A stretch of DNA of 45,333 nucleotides from CAYSLZ01 sp964468355 (GTDB lineage: Bacteria; Patescibacteriota; Microgenomatia; UBA12405; JAHJSD01). A program made the translations under genes and the position numbers. The first letter of the stretch is position 1; the number at the start of each line of letters is the position of its first letter. This document shows positions 1-8,539 of the stretch, in pieces. The notes under the pieces are model-generated. The model saw nothing but the letters and a program-made list of their open reading frames with translations, made no database searches and was not told where the DNA came from. Location: positions 1 through 45,333 of the forward strand of contig CAYXSV010000034.1 of assembly GCA_964468355.1 (NCBI GenBank), written 5' to 3'.

Positions 1-92
1 CTCGTCTCTGTGGCCCTATCTCTTCCCTGCCTTCTTGAGTCTGGACTTTCCTCCCCAATGTAACATCGGGGTAAACTATCTCACCCTGTTAT
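1..92 (-). ncRNA. rnpB: RNase P RNA, 5' part, truncated by window edge
   Basis: Read on the minus strand, this stretch contains the RNase P RNA core motif GAGGAAAGTCC (complement of 43-53), then a GGCAGGG-type segment and CCACAGAGACGAG, which match the conserved order in bacterial RNase P RNA. Just 5' of the core, CCCCGATGT and ACATTGGGG can form a P3-like hairpin. A TATAAT box (complement of 98-103) places the transcript start near 91-92. The 3' two-thirds lies outside the window, so the closing P1/P2/P4 pairings cannot be checked. The RNA is the catalytic subunit that matures tRNA 5' ends. The DUF5679 gene lies directly upstream on the same strand. Confidence 0.85.
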
Positions 93-118
93 GTTCTATT
101 ATAACATGTTTTGCCTGT

Positions 119-268
119 TTACTCAGCTTTGACAAATTTAAACATCTTTGTACCACAAGTAGGACATTCGGCTTTAACATAAGGCCGTCCATTTTTTGCT
201 GTTCCATGTTCAACATTGAAGTCTTCGACTTCTCTTTTTTCTCGACACTTAACACAGTAAAAGTTCAT
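119..268 (-). CDS. DUF5679-type small zinc-ribbon protein (49 aa)
   Basis: This 49-residue protein has two CxxC pairs (YCVKC near the start and CPTCG near residues 35-39), separated by a basic, glycine-containing loop with NGRP. That pattern matches the DUF5679 family of small zinc-ribbon proteins common in CPR genomes. The start is well supported by a perfect Shine-Dalgarno AAAGGAGGTGA (complement of 277-287), 8 nt from the ATG. It lies immediately upstream of rnpB on the same strand. The molecular role is unknown; a nucleic-acid or ribosome-associated function is a guess from the ribbon fold. Confidence 0.8.
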   Translation of the reverse strand: MNFYCVKCREKREVEDFNVEHGTAKNGRPYVKAECPTCGTKMFKFVKAE

Positions 269-398
269 TTTTTCCTTCACCTCCTTTCTTCAAGGCAGGA
301 GCTTGTAACAGGCACAATATATCATATTCCAGGTATAGATTGCAAGCGTCAGTTAAATATTGACATGAAAGTGTTAATAATAGTAGAATCAGTTTAAG

Positions 399-815
399 GT
401 GGAAACTGAAGTTTTTTTGATTGTTCTTGGAGCTTGGAATTTAAGTTTGTCTTATCTTTTATGGCGGATAGCAAGGGAAATTCGACGGGTTAATAAGGAT
501 ATTAAACCGTCTAAACTTAAAAAGATAAATAAGAATATCGAGAATCTACAAATCAGTTTAGATCGTCTTAATGACCAAAGTCAGTTTTATTTTCAAAAAG
601 CCAGTTTAGTCAAATTTAATCCTTTTTCCGAGCTCGGTGGTGAACAAAGCTTTTCTTTGGCCTTGCTAGATGAGAATAATCAAGGTATAGTATTAACTAG
701 TTTGCACGGCCGTCAAGCAACGAGAATCTATACAAAATTAGTCGGAGATGATAAAGTCAAATTATCCGATGAAGAAAAAAAGGCAATAAAGGAAGCAACT
801 AAAAAGAAAAAATGA
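399..815 (+). CDS. DUF4446 family protein
   Basis: A 138-residue protein starting at GTG. Residues 1-25 form a hydrophobic membrane segment, followed by a charged helical stretch and then the DUF4446 core. The core carries FNPFSELGGEQSFSLALL near residue 73, then SLHGRQATRIYTK and LSDEEKKAI near the end, the signature order of this family. It ends in a lysine run. The TGA stop overlaps the ATG of the DUF3048 gene (ATGA), so the two are translationally coupled. The function is unknown; in Firmicutes the family is a small membrane protein encoded near chromosome-partition genes. Confidence 0.8.
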   Translation: METEVFLIVLGAWNLSLSYLLWRIAREIRRVNKDIKPSKLKKINKNIENLQISLDRLNDQSQFYFQKASLVKFNPFSELGGEQSFSLALLDENNQGIVLTSLHGRQATRIYTKLVGDDKVKLSDEEKKAIKEATKKKK

Positions 816-2002
816 ATAAAAATATTAAAATAATTTTAATTGGCCTCGGATTATATTTAGTAACTACCGGTATTAGTTTTGGAGTTTTTTCAAAAACTAA
901 AAGTGCTTTACCGGTGGCTTCACCGATTGTTGATGAAGATGAATCTCAAACTGGGCAAACAGGTTCATTTCAAGGTCCGAGAACTGCTGAGTGTCCAATA
1001 AACGGTCTTAAATATACGGAAGAACAAAAACAGATTTGGGAAAATAGACGACCTTTGTTAGTAATGATTGAGAATCACCAGGAATCACGTCCCCAATCCG
1101 GGTTGTCAAGAGCAGATGTTATTTATGAGGCGGTTGCCGAAGGCGGTATTACTCGGCTGATGGGAGTTTATTATTGTCAGGCAACAGAACCCTATCAAAG
1201 AGAATACGATCTAGGTCCGGTCAGGTCAGCTAGAACGTATTATCTTGACTGGGCTTCTGAATATGGTGATTATCCTTTGTATGTGCATGTTGGAGGAGCC
1301 CATTGCAGTGAAGAGGGTGGCGTATGCACAACTGATTCTCGTGCTCAGGCCCTTGAGCAAATAGTACAATACGGATGGCAAAATTCAGACCATCACAGTG
1401 ATTTAAACCAATTTTCTTTATCGTATCAGCAATGCAGACGTGAACCGGAACGAACCGGTGTAGCCAAAGCAACTGAGCATACAATGTATTGTGATTCTGA
1501 AAATTTATGGGATGTAGCTGAAAATAGGGGATTTACAAATAGCTGGCAGGAAGACTTCCGTATGTGGAAATTTAAAGAAGATTCTCCAGCCGACGCCGAA
1601 GTAGAAGAAATAAGTTTTAATTTTTGGGAGGGTTACAGCGCTTATCAGGTTACCTGGAAATATAATCCGGAAGATAATTCTTATCTAAGAGTTAACGGAG
1701 GAGAAAACCACGAAGAATTTTTAACTGGTGAACAGCTGAAAAGCAAGGTTGTTGTTATCCAATTTACGAAAGAAATTGGTCCGGTTGATAAGCACAAACA
1801 TTTGGTTTATGAAACTATTGACAGCGGTAGGGCCTTAATTTTTCAGGATGGAGGAGTAATAGAAGGAAATTGGTCAAAAGATTCACGTCAGTCAAGAACA
1901 ATATATACTGACGCCGATAATAATGAGATTGAATTTAATCGCGGTCAAATTTGGATTGAAGTCCTGCCTCTTGGAAATAAAGTAGATTATGAAGCCAATT
2001 AA
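812..2002 (+). CDS. DUF3048 domain-containing membrane-anchored protein (YerB-like)
   Basis: A 396-residue protein with an N-terminal membrane anchor or signal (about residues 5-27), a short linker, and a DUF3048 domain. The domain starts at about residue 70 with RRPLLVMIENHQESRPQSGL and continues with ADVIYEAVAEGGITR and GPVRSARTYYLDWA, all diagnostic. The C-terminal DUF3048 part includes a segment ending in GQIWIEVLP. The protein is probably anchored on the outer face of the membrane. The biochemical function is unknown. It overlaps DUF4446 upstream by 4 nt and the next regulator gene by 14 nt, so it sits inside an operon. Confidence 0.85.
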   Translation: MNKNIKIILIGLGLYLVTTGISFGVFSKTKSALPVASPIVDEDESQTGQTGSFQGPRTAECPINGLKYTEEQKQIWENRRPLLVMIENHQESRPQSGLSRADVIYEAVAEGGITRLMGVYYCQATEPYQREYDLGPVRSARTYYLDWASEYGDYPLYVHVGGAHCSEEGGVCTTDSRAQALEQIVQYGWQNSDHHSDLNQFSLSYQQCRREPERTGVAKATEHTMYCDSENLWDVAENRGFTNSWQEDFRMWKFKEDSPADAEVEEISFNFWEGYSAYQVTWKYNPEDNSYLRVNGGENHEEFLTGEQLKSKVVVIQFTKEIGPVDKHKHLVYETIDSGRALIFQDGGVIEGNWSKDSRQSRTIYTDADNNEIEFNRGQIWIEVLPLGNKVDYEAN

Positions 2003-2579
2003 TTCTCTAAAAAAACTTATTGTTTCCGAATCCAGGATAAAACTTCTACAGGAGCTTTATTTTCAGCCGAATGAAATGTTTTATATTAGGCAGTTGACCA
2101 GAATGACCGGCGAAAAATTAAATTCTATTCGGAGGGAATTAAAAAACCTAGATCAAGCAGGTGTATTAGAAAGTGAATGGCGAGGAAATAAACGTTACTA
2201 TTGGGTTAACCAGGAATTTATTTTTTATCAAGATGTTTTGTCAATTATTATGAAAACAAGAGGACTTGGCCGGGATATAATTGATAATGAAAAAAAGATC
2301 GGCCAAATCAAGTATGTTGTTTTTTCAGGTAAATTTGGTCGGAATATGAAGCCTGAAGAAGATGAAATCGAAGTTTTAGTAGTTGGTCAGGTAGTTTTGC
2401 CGGAATTGGGCAGTTTGGTTAGAAAAGAAGAAGAATTTCGAGGCAGAGAAATTAATTACACGGTTATGGATTTAGATGAGTTTAAATACCGGAAAAAAAA
2501 TCGTGATCCCTTTCTAACTCAGATTTTACTTCAAAGCAGGATCATGATTATTGGCGACGAACAAAAAATGCTTACGTAA
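1989..2579 (+). CDS. Winged-helix regulator with degenerate nucleotidyltransferase-like C-terminal domain
   Basis: A 196-residue protein. Residues 10-75 form an ArsR/MarR-like winged helix: EMFYIRQLTRMTG reads as a recognition-helix region and GNKRYYWVN as the wing. Residues 100-190 look like a nucleotidyltransferase-fold remnant with the pattern YVVFSGKFGR, then DEIEVLVVG, then INYTVMDLDEF, seen in many archaeal and CPR helix-turn-helix proteins fused to MNT-like domains. The usual GSxxxG catalytic motif is replaced by SGKFGR, so catalysis is uncertain. It overlaps the DUF3048 gene by 14 nt. It may regulate its own operon (inference). Confidence 0.65.
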   Translation: MKPINSLKKLIVSESRIKLLQELYFQPNEMFYIRQLTRMTGEKLNSIRRELKNLDQAGVLESEWRGNKRYYWVNQEFIFYQDVLSIIMKTRGLGRDIIDNEKKIGQIKYVVFSGKFGRNMKPEEDEIEVLVVGQVVLPELGSLVRKEEEFRGREINYTVMDLDEFKYRKKNRDPFLTQILLQSRIMIIGDEQKMLT

Positions 2580-2585
2580 AAACCC

Positions 2586-2618
2586 CCTTTCTTGTATTGC
2601 GCGATCGCGCAATGCGTG
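2586..2618. repeat. Short dispersed palindromic repeat, copy 1
   Basis: This copy contains a perfect 18-nt palindrome, ATTGCGCGATCGCGCAAT (2596-2613), preceded by CTTTCTTGT. Two diverged relatives occur at 3458-3490 and 12846-12878, sharing the frame TTCT-x-x-TATTG, GCGCAT and TTCG. Copies 1 and 2 bracket the PaaX-like gene. The core resembles the cyanobacterial HIP1 octamer GCGATCGC only by chance of composition. Confidence 0.75.
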
Positions 2619-2655
2619 AATTGGATTTTTGGTTATGGTACTAATATAATAAATA

Positions 2656-3453
2656 ATGAGTGAAATTAAAACTCCTCGCTGGTATTCTTCAATTTGCTTT
2701 AAAGATACAATTATTCTTGGCCTACTTCTATTAATTGATATAAATATTCACGGTCGTGATTTTTGCAGAGGTAATAGAAAACCTATCTATAATTATCCAT
2801 TTGAACTTTTTAATGAATATTTGGAAAAAATTAAGAATAGAAAAGCTTCAGAAATATCTTCTTTTTATCGCCTGAAAAAAGAAAATGTATTTAATGTTAC
2901 GAATAACAATAAAATTAATCTTAATTTAGATACAAAATGGTGGTGGAACTTATTTAATTTAAAATTTCGTTTTTTCATTGCACCTAAAAAATGGGATGGA
3001 AATTGGACAATAGTTACCTATGACGTTCCTGAAAATCAAAAGAGTGCCCGGCGTAATATTAAGAATTTACTGGAAAAATTAGGTTTTGTTCAAATGCATA
3101 GATCAGTATGGATAACAATTAATGATGTTGAAGAATATTTGCAAAATCTTTTTAGTGAATTCTATCCAAATGTATTTTGTTTCCGGTCAACAAGTTTGTT
3201 TAAAGAAAAAGACCAAGAGGTTATAAAGTCATTATTTAGGCCTCACGAAGTAGAAAATAGATATAATAATTATATTAGTTCAATAAAATCAGCCCTAAAA
3301 ACTCGAAATCAAGCGTCAATAACAAAATTATTAAATGATTTTCCGGATTTAATTTTGGCTGATAGAGGATTACCGGCAGAATTTTTTGATGATAAGTTTA
3401 TTAGAAGTAATTTGTGGAAAGAAGCTAAAAAAATACAAGCATCTATTCTTTGA
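2656..3453 (+). CDS. PaaX-like protein with Cas2-fold central domain
   Basis: A 265-residue protein of a type common in CPR genomes. Residues 1-110 hold a hydrophobic helix and a diverged helix-turn-helix-like region. Residues 114-200 match the central domain of PaaX repressors, which shares the ferredoxin fold of Cas2: NWTIVTYDVPENQ, then RRNIKNLLEKLGF and HRSVWI. Asp123 in YDVPE sits where Cas2 nucleases carry their metal-binding Asp. No Cas1, CRISPR array or other cas gene is present, so this is not a CRISPR adaptation module. The promoter looks strong and nearly leaderless: TTGGAT, an 18-nt spacer, TATAAT ending 5 nt before the ATG. It is flanked by palindromic repeats (2586-2618 and 3458-3490). 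DNA binding is likely; nuclease activity is open. Confidence 0.65.
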   Translation: MSEIKTPRWYSSICFKDTIILGLLLLIDINIHGRDFCRGNRKPIYNYPFELFNEYLEKIKNRKASEISSFYRLKKENVFNVTNNNKINLNLDTKWWWNLFNLKFRFFIAPKKWDGNWTIVTYDVPENQKSARRNIKNLLEKLGFVQMHRSVWITINDVEEYLQNLFSEFYPNVFCFRSTSLFKEKDQEVIKSLFRPHEVENRYNNYISSIKSALKTRNQASITKLLNDFPDLILADRGLPAEFFDDKFIRSNLWKEAKKIQASIL

Positions 3454-3457
3454 ATTT

Positions 3458-3490
3458 CCTTTCTCGTATTGTGCGTTCGCGCATTTCGGG
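3458..3490. repeat. Short dispersed palindromic repeat, copy 2
   Basis: This copy reads CCTTTCTCGTATTG, then TGCGTTCGCGCATTTCG. It is related to the copies at 2586-2618 and 12846-12878 but the palindrome is imperfect. It begins 4 nt after the stop codon of the PaaX-like gene, so the gene is bracketed by two same-orientation copies. Confidence 0.65.
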
Positions 3491-3562
3491 AAGTGTTATA
3501 TTTAATACTTGTTTTTATACTTACTTTTCTTAATTTAATTTTGTGTATAATTATCTAGTTTT

Positions 3563-4066
3563 GTGAAGATTAAAGAGCCCGATTATCAATATTGTCCGTT
3601 TTGTAAAAAGGATTTAGAAATAAAAATCCAAGAAAATAAGGAAAGAAAATGGTGTCCTGATTGTAACTGGATTTATTATCCTCGTGTTGCAAGTTCTGTT
3701 TTGGCTTTAATTGTTAAGAAAGATAAGGTTTTAATGGTTAAGCGTGCCAGAAAACCTTATAAAAATACGTGGATGTTTCCGGCTGGTTTTATTGATTTTG
3801 CTGAGCACCCTGAAGAAGCGTTAGCTCGAGAAGTTAAGGAAGAAACCGGTCTGGATATTAAGAAAACCAAATTACTGAAAATTTATCAATGCAAAGATGA
3901 TCCGCGGGCAATGGGGCATATTGTGTTTTGTTATCAAGTCGATGTTAAGGATGGAAGATTATCAACAGACGAGGATGAAAATTCAGATATCTGTTGGTTT
4001 GATATTGACAACTTGCCCAATATCGGCTGGGAAGTTCATAATCAAGTTATAAGAGATTTTTTATAA
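3563..4066 (+). CDS. NUDIX hydrolase with N-terminal zinc ribbon
   Basis: A 167-residue protein starting at GTG. An N-terminal zinc ribbon (CPFC and CPDC within residues 9-35) is followed by a NUDIX fold. The NUDIX box GFIDFAEHPEEALAREVKEE plus TGL fits the Gx5Ex7REUxEExGU consensus and provides the metal-binding glutamates. The ribbon-plus-NUDIX layout is that of NudC/NADH pyrophosphatase-like or ADP-ribose pyrophosphatase-like enzymes, which hydrolyse nucleoside diphosphate-linked compounds. The exact substrate cannot be read from sequence. A TATAAT box lies at 3546-3551. It converges on the CCA-adding enzyme gene with 1 nt between the stops. Confidence 0.85.
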   Translation: MKIKEPDYQYCPFCKKDLEIKIQENKERKWCPDCNWIYYPRVASSVLALIVKKDKVLMVKRARKPYKNTWMFPAGFIDFAEHPEEALAREVKEETGLDIKKTKLLKIYQCKDDPRAMGHIVFCYQVDVKDGRLSTDEDENSDICWFDIDNLPNIGWEVHNQVIRDFL

Positions 4067-4067
4067 A

Positions 4068-5477
4068 CTATTTAATCCCTAACTTTTCTGCAACTTCTGG
4101 GATTTGAGAAATAAGATAATCACGGTTGTTTTTGTCTTTTTTGTCTTTTACTTCTTCAAATAGTGCTTCCAAAATTTGACCGACTTCCGGTCCCGGAGGA
4201 ATATTTAAAACCTTCATTACGTCATTACCGTTGACTTTTAAATCTTTGACTGAAAACGGTCTTTTTTGAACTTCTTTTAATCTTTTTTTGAATAACTCCG
4301 TCCGCCATGAAGTAGCCGGAACTCCGGATCCTAGCCGGTCGCCAGTACGGATGTCAAGAATATCGTTGAGATTATCTTTCCCGACTCTCCTGATGAATCT
4401 TCTGATTGCAGAGTCGGATAATTCCTCATTAGGGGCAAATTGATGCCAACGTACCAACCGCCAAAGCTTATCTACTTGATCATTTGATAAACGTAAGCGT
4501 TTTCCGATCTCTTTTGCAATTGCTGCTCCAACCACTTCGTGGTTGTAAAAAGTACGCTCGTCGCCTTCACCTTTTGCAGTTACCGGTTTTCCGATATCAT
4601 GAAGGAGAGCGGCTAGACGGACGATTGGGTCAGCAGAGGGGCAGTATCTTAAACAGTCGATGCAGTGTCTCCAAACCGTGCTGATGTGGTGTTTTGGTTG
4701 GTCTAGTCCTTTTCCTTTGATTAATTCCGGCATAATATGGTTAAGCAGTTCAGTGTTATGAAGAAGAATAATTCCGTCGGCCGGGTGGTCGCTGGATAAT
4801 AACTTTAAAAATTCATCTCTAATTCTTTCCCAGGCAATTTTGTTGATTAAACCGGCATTTTTTTTGATTGACTGGAAAGTTTTATTTTCAATGGTAAAAC
4901 CAAGTTGAGTAGCTATTCTTACAGCTCTTAATAAGCGTAAAGCGTCTTCATTGAATCTTTTATCCGGGTCGCCAACCGCTTTAATAATTCTATTCTCTAA
5001 ATCTTCTATACCGCTGTAGGGGTCAATTAGTTTCTCGATTTTGCACTTTTCATTTTGCACTTTGAACTTTAAGGCGATTGCATTTATAGTAAAATCTCGG
5101 CGGGACAAATCTTCTTCTATTGATTTGCCCCATACAACACTTTCCGGTCTGCGAAAATCCTGATATTCTTTTTCGGTTCTGAAAGTAGTTACTTCAAAAA
5201 TATCTTTTTTTTGTTTTCCCATGACTATGCTTACTGTTCCGAATTGATTATTATAAAAATGATTTTTGGGAAATAATTGTTGCATTTGAGAAGGAAGAGC
5301 GTTAGTGGCAAAATCCCAGTCGGCAATTGGATATCCGGTTAAAATACCTCTGCTCGTTCCGCCGACAATATATATTTCGAATTTATTTTTATGAAATATT
5401 TTGATTAGTTCCTTAACTTTGTCGGGTAAGTCTACCTTGTCCCCTTGTTTGTATTTGATTAAATTATTTTTAGTCAT
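4068..5477 (-). CDS. cca: CCA-adding tRNA nucleotidyltransferase with HD domain
   Basis: A 469-residue class II CCA-adding enzyme. The head has GGTSRG (39-44), where the usual GGxxRD Asp is Gly. The catalytic DxD is at Asp53/Asp55, in ADWDFAT, and RRDFT is at 126-130. The neck/body follow, and then an HD phosphohydrolase domain with LLHDIGKP (His293, Asp294). It adds or repairs the 3' CCA of tRNAs. This matters here because tRNA-Gln has no encoded CCA while tRNA-Glu has one. Residues about 138-149 (KVQNEKCKIEK) are an insertion encoded by a 14-nt tandem repeat (about 5038-5068). The gene is divergent from recJ, with overlapping promoter boxes. Confidence 0.9.
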   Translation of the reverse strand: MTKNNLIKYKQGDKVDLPDKVKELIKIFHKNKFEIYIVGGTSRGILTGYPIADWDFATNALPSQMQQLFPKNHFYNNQFGTVSIVMGKQKKDIFEVTTFRTEKEYQDFRRPESVVWGKSIEEDLSRRDFTINAIALKFKVQNEKCKIEKLIDPYSGIEDLENRIIKAVGDPDKRFNEDALRLLRAVRIATQLGFTIENKTFQSIKKNAGLINKIAWERIRDEFLKLLSSDHPADGIILLHNTELLNHIMPELIKGKGLDQPKHHISTVWRHCIDCLRYCPSADPIVRLAALLHDIGKPVTAKGEGDERTFYNHEVVGAAIAKEIGKRLRLSNDQVDKLWRLVRWHQFAPNEELSDSAIRRFIRRVGKDNLNDILDIRTGDRLGSGVPATSWRTELFKKRLKEVQKRPFSVKDLKVNGNDVMKVLNIPPGPEVGQILEALFEEVKDKKDKNNRDYLISQIPEVAEKLGIK

Positions 5478-5499
5478 GCTAAACTAATCTATTATACCA

Positions 5500-7152
5500 A
5501 TGAAAAAAAAATGGACACCAAATTACCCTAAAAAGCTAACTAAAAGCGATAGCCCTAGTAAAATTTTACGGATATTAACCGCTAACCGCGGTATATCAAA
5601 AAGTAATATTCCAGGTTTTCTCAAGCCGTGCCGACCACCGGAATTAAAATTGGAAGAGGTTGGTATTAATGATAAAGAATTGAATAAGGCAGTTGACATA
5701 ATTAAACAAGTTGGAAAAAAGAAAAAGATAATTATCTACGGAGATTATGATATTGACGGCTTAAGTGCAGCGGCTGTTCTTTGGGAAGCGTTATGGAAAT
5801 CCGGTTATAATGTCTTACCTTATATTCCTAATCGGAAAACCGGGTACGGTTTAAAAAAGTCAGTAATTAAACAATTAATTAATGAACATCCGGATTTATC
5901 TTTAATAATTACTGTTGATAACGGTATTGTTGCTTACGGTGCAGTTGAATATGCCCGAAAGAATGGTTTAAAAGTAATTATAACCGATCATCATTTAGTT
6001 GGCAGCCAGCAGTTAGAAGCGGATGCAATTATCCATTCAACTGAAATAGCCGGCTGCGGAGTGGCCTGGTTTTTGGCCCGTCGGTTTGGCTATCAATCAA
6101 CCGACTTGGTTGCTTTGGGAACAATCGGTGATTTGCTGCCGGTTACCGGAATTAATAGAAGTTTTGTTAAGTTTGGTTTGCGGGAGTTAAGCCGGACAAA
6201 TCGGCCCGGCATCAACGCTTTAAAAAAAATTGCCGGTTTGGAGAAGAATGAAGAATTACTACCGTGGCAAATTTCTTTTATTATCGGACCTCGGTTGAAT
6301 GCTTCCGGAAGGATAGATGATCCAATGGGTAGTTTACGTCTTTTGTGTACTAAAAACCAAAGTCGTGGTTTAGAAATAGCTCGAACTTTAGATAATTTGA
6401 ATAAACAACGTCAGGAAATGACAGAATTCGGTGTTGATTTAGCTGAAGAAATTTTATCTAAAAAAGACGGAATAATTTTGGTATCCGGTTCAGATTTTCA
6501 TCCCGGTATAATTGGATTAATTGCCGGCAAGTTAACCGAAAAATTTTATCAACCGGCGATTGTTGTTTCACAGGGAGAGGAAATATCAAAAGGTTCTGCC
6601 CGGTCAATACCCGGGGTTGATATTGTTGGAATTATTCGTCAAGCAAAAGATTTGTTGATTGATGTTGGCGGCCATCCGATGGCGGCAGGATTTTCATTAG
6701 AAACAAAAAATTTAAATAAATTATTTAAGAAGCTTCAGAATATTTCTAGTAAAGAAATCAAAAAAACAGATTTAATTGCCAAAAAGGAATATGATTTTGA
6801 AATTGATTTTTCTTTAATTAATAAGCGCTTTTATAGTCTTGTTCAAAAGCTTTCACCTTTTGGAGTCGGTAATCCCCAGCCGTCATTTATGCTAAAAAAA
6901 GCAAAAGTACAAGAAATAAGAAGAATAGGCAGTAACTCCAAGCATTTAAAACTTTTTCTGGATGATCCCGAAACACCTAAAATTGAACAAGTTCCGGCAG
7001 ACTTGGCTGAGGCAATTGGTTTCGGCTGGGGGGAGTGGAGTGAGAAAATAAATTCCGGCGATTTGGTGAATTTGATTTTTAACTTTAATCTTAACCGCTG
7101 GAACGGTAAAGAAATCCTGCAGTTGAAAATAAAGGACATTGAGTTATGCTAA
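5500..7152 (+). CDS. recJ: Single-stranded-DNA-specific exonuclease RecJ
   Basis: A 550-residue DHH-family nuclease. The motifs in order are YGDYDIDGLSAA (80-91), VDNG (139-142), TDHH (162-165), GTIGDLLP, and a C-terminal DHHA1 part with GSDFHPGIIGLIAGK and GGHPMAAGFSL. An OB-like C-terminal segment follows. RecJ degrades single-stranded DNA 5' to 3' in recombination and repair. The length is near the family norm. The gene is divergent from cca. A -10-like TATTAT lies 4 nt before the ATG, suggesting a leaderless or near-leaderless message. The aspS gene follows 10 nt after the stop. Confidence 0.92.
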   Translation: MKKKWTPNYPKKLTKSDSPSKILRILTANRGISKSNIPGFLKPCRPPELKLEEVGINDKELNKAVDIIKQVGKKKKIIIYGDYDIDGLSAAAVLWEALWKSGYNVLPYIPNRKTGYGLKKSVIKQLINEHPDLSLIITVDNGIVAYGAVEYARKNGLKVIITDHHLVGSQQLEADAIIHSTEIAGCGVAWFLARRFGYQSTDLVALGTIGDLLPVTGINRSFVKFGLRELSRTNRPGINALKKIAGLEKNEELLPWQISFIIGPRLNASGRIDDPMGSLRLLCTKNQSRGLEIARTLDNLNKQRQEMTEFGVDLAEEILSKKDGIILVSGSDFHPGIIGLIAGKLTEKFYQPAIVVSQGEEISKGSARSIPGVDIVGIIRQAKDLLIDVGGHPMAAGFSLETKNLNKLFKKLQNISSKEIKKTDLIAKKEYDFEIDFSLINKRFYSLVQKLSPFGVGNPQPSFMLKKAKVQEIRRIGSNSKHLKLFLDDPETPKIEQVPADLAEAIGFGWGEWSEKINSGDLVNLIFNFNLNRWNGKEILQLKIKDIELC

Positions 7153-7162
7153 AATAATATTC

Positions 7163-8527
7163 ATGGAAAGAACTTTAGCTCTTCAAGCACCGGATAAAAT
7201 TGATGAGGAAGTTTTGCTTTATGGTTGGGTAAACAGTATCCGTGAGCATGGGAACGTAGTTTTTATTGACCTCCGCGACCGCTCGGGAATAGTTCAATTA
7301 GTAGGAAATGAGGAATTAGCAGAATTAGCTAAAGAATCGGTAATTAAGGTAAATGGAAAAGTTGCTTTGAGAGATGAAAAATATTTTAACAATAAACTGG
7401 AGACTGGAAAAGTAGAAGTAAAAGTTGACGATGTTGAGGTATTAGCCGAATCTAAAACTCCTCCGTTTGATATAACTTCACCCGGCTTAGAACTGGATGA
7501 GCGGGTGCGGTTAAAATATCGCTATCTTGATTTACGTAGAAAAAGAATGCAGAGGAATTTAAGAGACAGGAGCCGATTTATTAATCTTTGCCGACAGTTC
7601 CTTTTTAAAAATGATTTTACCGAAATTGAAACACCGCTGTTGACAAAATCAACTCCGGAAGGAGCAAGGGACTTTTTAGTTCCTTCTCGACTTCAACCGG
7701 GCAAATTTTATGCTTTACCCCAATCTCCACAACAATACAAACAACTCTTGATGTCAGCTGGCTTTGAACGTTATTTCCAGATTGCTCGGTGTTTAAGGGA
7801 TGAGGATTTAAGAGCGGACCGCGGGTTTGAACATTCTCAGATAGATATTGAAATGTCTTTTGTTGAACAGAAAGATGTAATGGGTTTAGTTGAAAAGATG
7901 TTTATTGATGTTTTCAAACAAATGGGTGCAAAAATAAAAGAAATGCCATTTCCGGTCTTTACTTATCAGGAAGCAATTAAAAAGTTTGGGGCTGATAAAT
8001 TTGATTTACGTTCTGACAAAGAAAAAAAAGACGGAACGCTTGCTTTTGCCTGGGTGAAAGATTTTCCTTTTTTTGAAAAGAAAAACGGCGGTTGGACCTT
8101 TACTCATAATCCTTTTTCCGACCCGATACCGGAACATAAACAAAAATTATTAAACGGCGAAATTGAAAATATTTTAACAACACAATATGACTTAGTCTGT
8201 AATGGTTTTGAAGTTGGCGGTGGAAGTATAAGAGCTAATGAGCCGCAAATACTGTCTAAGGTTTTTGAAGTTTTGGGATATTCTAAAGATGAAATAGAAG
8301 AACAGTTTAGCCATATGTTGGAGGCCTTTGAATATGGGACTCCGCCTCACGGGGGTATTGCATGTGGGGTAGAAAGATTAATAATGGTATTAGAGAACGA
8401 AGCGTCACTTAAGGAAGTTGTTGCTTTTCCTCAAACTTCTTCCGGGAAAACTGCTGTTATGGATGCACCCAGCAAAGTAAACCCTGAACAATTAAAAGAA
8501 TTGGGGATTAAACTTCGTTCTGACTAA
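7163..8527 (+). CDS. aspS: Aspartyl-tRNA synthetase lacking the bacterial GAD insertion
   Basis: A 454-residue class II synthetase. It has an N-terminal OB anticodon-binding domain (LYGWVNSIREHGNVVFIDLR), motif 2 with FQIARCLRDEDLRADRGFEHSQ, and motif 3 in YGTPPHGGIACGVERL. The C-terminal signatures NGFEVGGGSIR and FPQTSSG are of the bacterial type, yet the roughly 120-residue GAD insertion of bacterial AspRS is absent: FGADKFDLR runs almost directly into WVKDFPFFE. I chose the ATG at 7163 over the in-frame ATG at 7145 because it begins with MERTLAL, next to the OB domain, and a TAAAAT box ends 7 nt before it. It charges tRNA-Asp. Whether it also charges tRNA-Asn cannot be told. Confidence 0.92.
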   Translation: MERTLALQAPDKIDEEVLLYGWVNSIREHGNVVFIDLRDRSGIVQLVGNEELAELAKESVIKVNGKVALRDEKYFNNKLETGKVEVKVDDVEVLAESKTPPFDITSPGLELDERVRLKYRYLDLRRKRMQRNLRDRSRFINLCRQFLFKNDFTEIETPLLTKSTPEGARDFLVPSRLQPGKFYALPQSPQQYKQLLMSAGFERYFQIARCLRDEDLRADRGFEHSQIDIEMSFVEQKDVMGLVEKMFIDVFKQMGAKIKEMPFPVFTYQEAIKKFGADKFDLRSDKEKKDGTLAFAWVKDFPFFEKKNGGWTFTHNPFSDPIPEHKQKLLNGEIENILTTQYDLVCNGFEVGGGSIRANEPQILSKVFEVLGYSKDEIEEQFSHMLEAFEYGTPPHGGIACGVERLIMVLENEASLKEVVAFPQTSSGKTAVMDAPSKVNPEQLKELGIKLRSD

Positions 8528-8539
8528 AAATATAAATTT

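Noticed and set aside
35..397. A 120-codon plus-strand frame at the window start
   Set aside because: It is antisense to rnpB and to the DUF5679 gene, both well supported; the protein has no coherent pattern.
2586..3490. A CRISPR array or adaptation module near the Cas2-fold gene
   Set aside because: Only two diverged repeats flank the gene and there are no spacers, no Cas1 and no effector genes.
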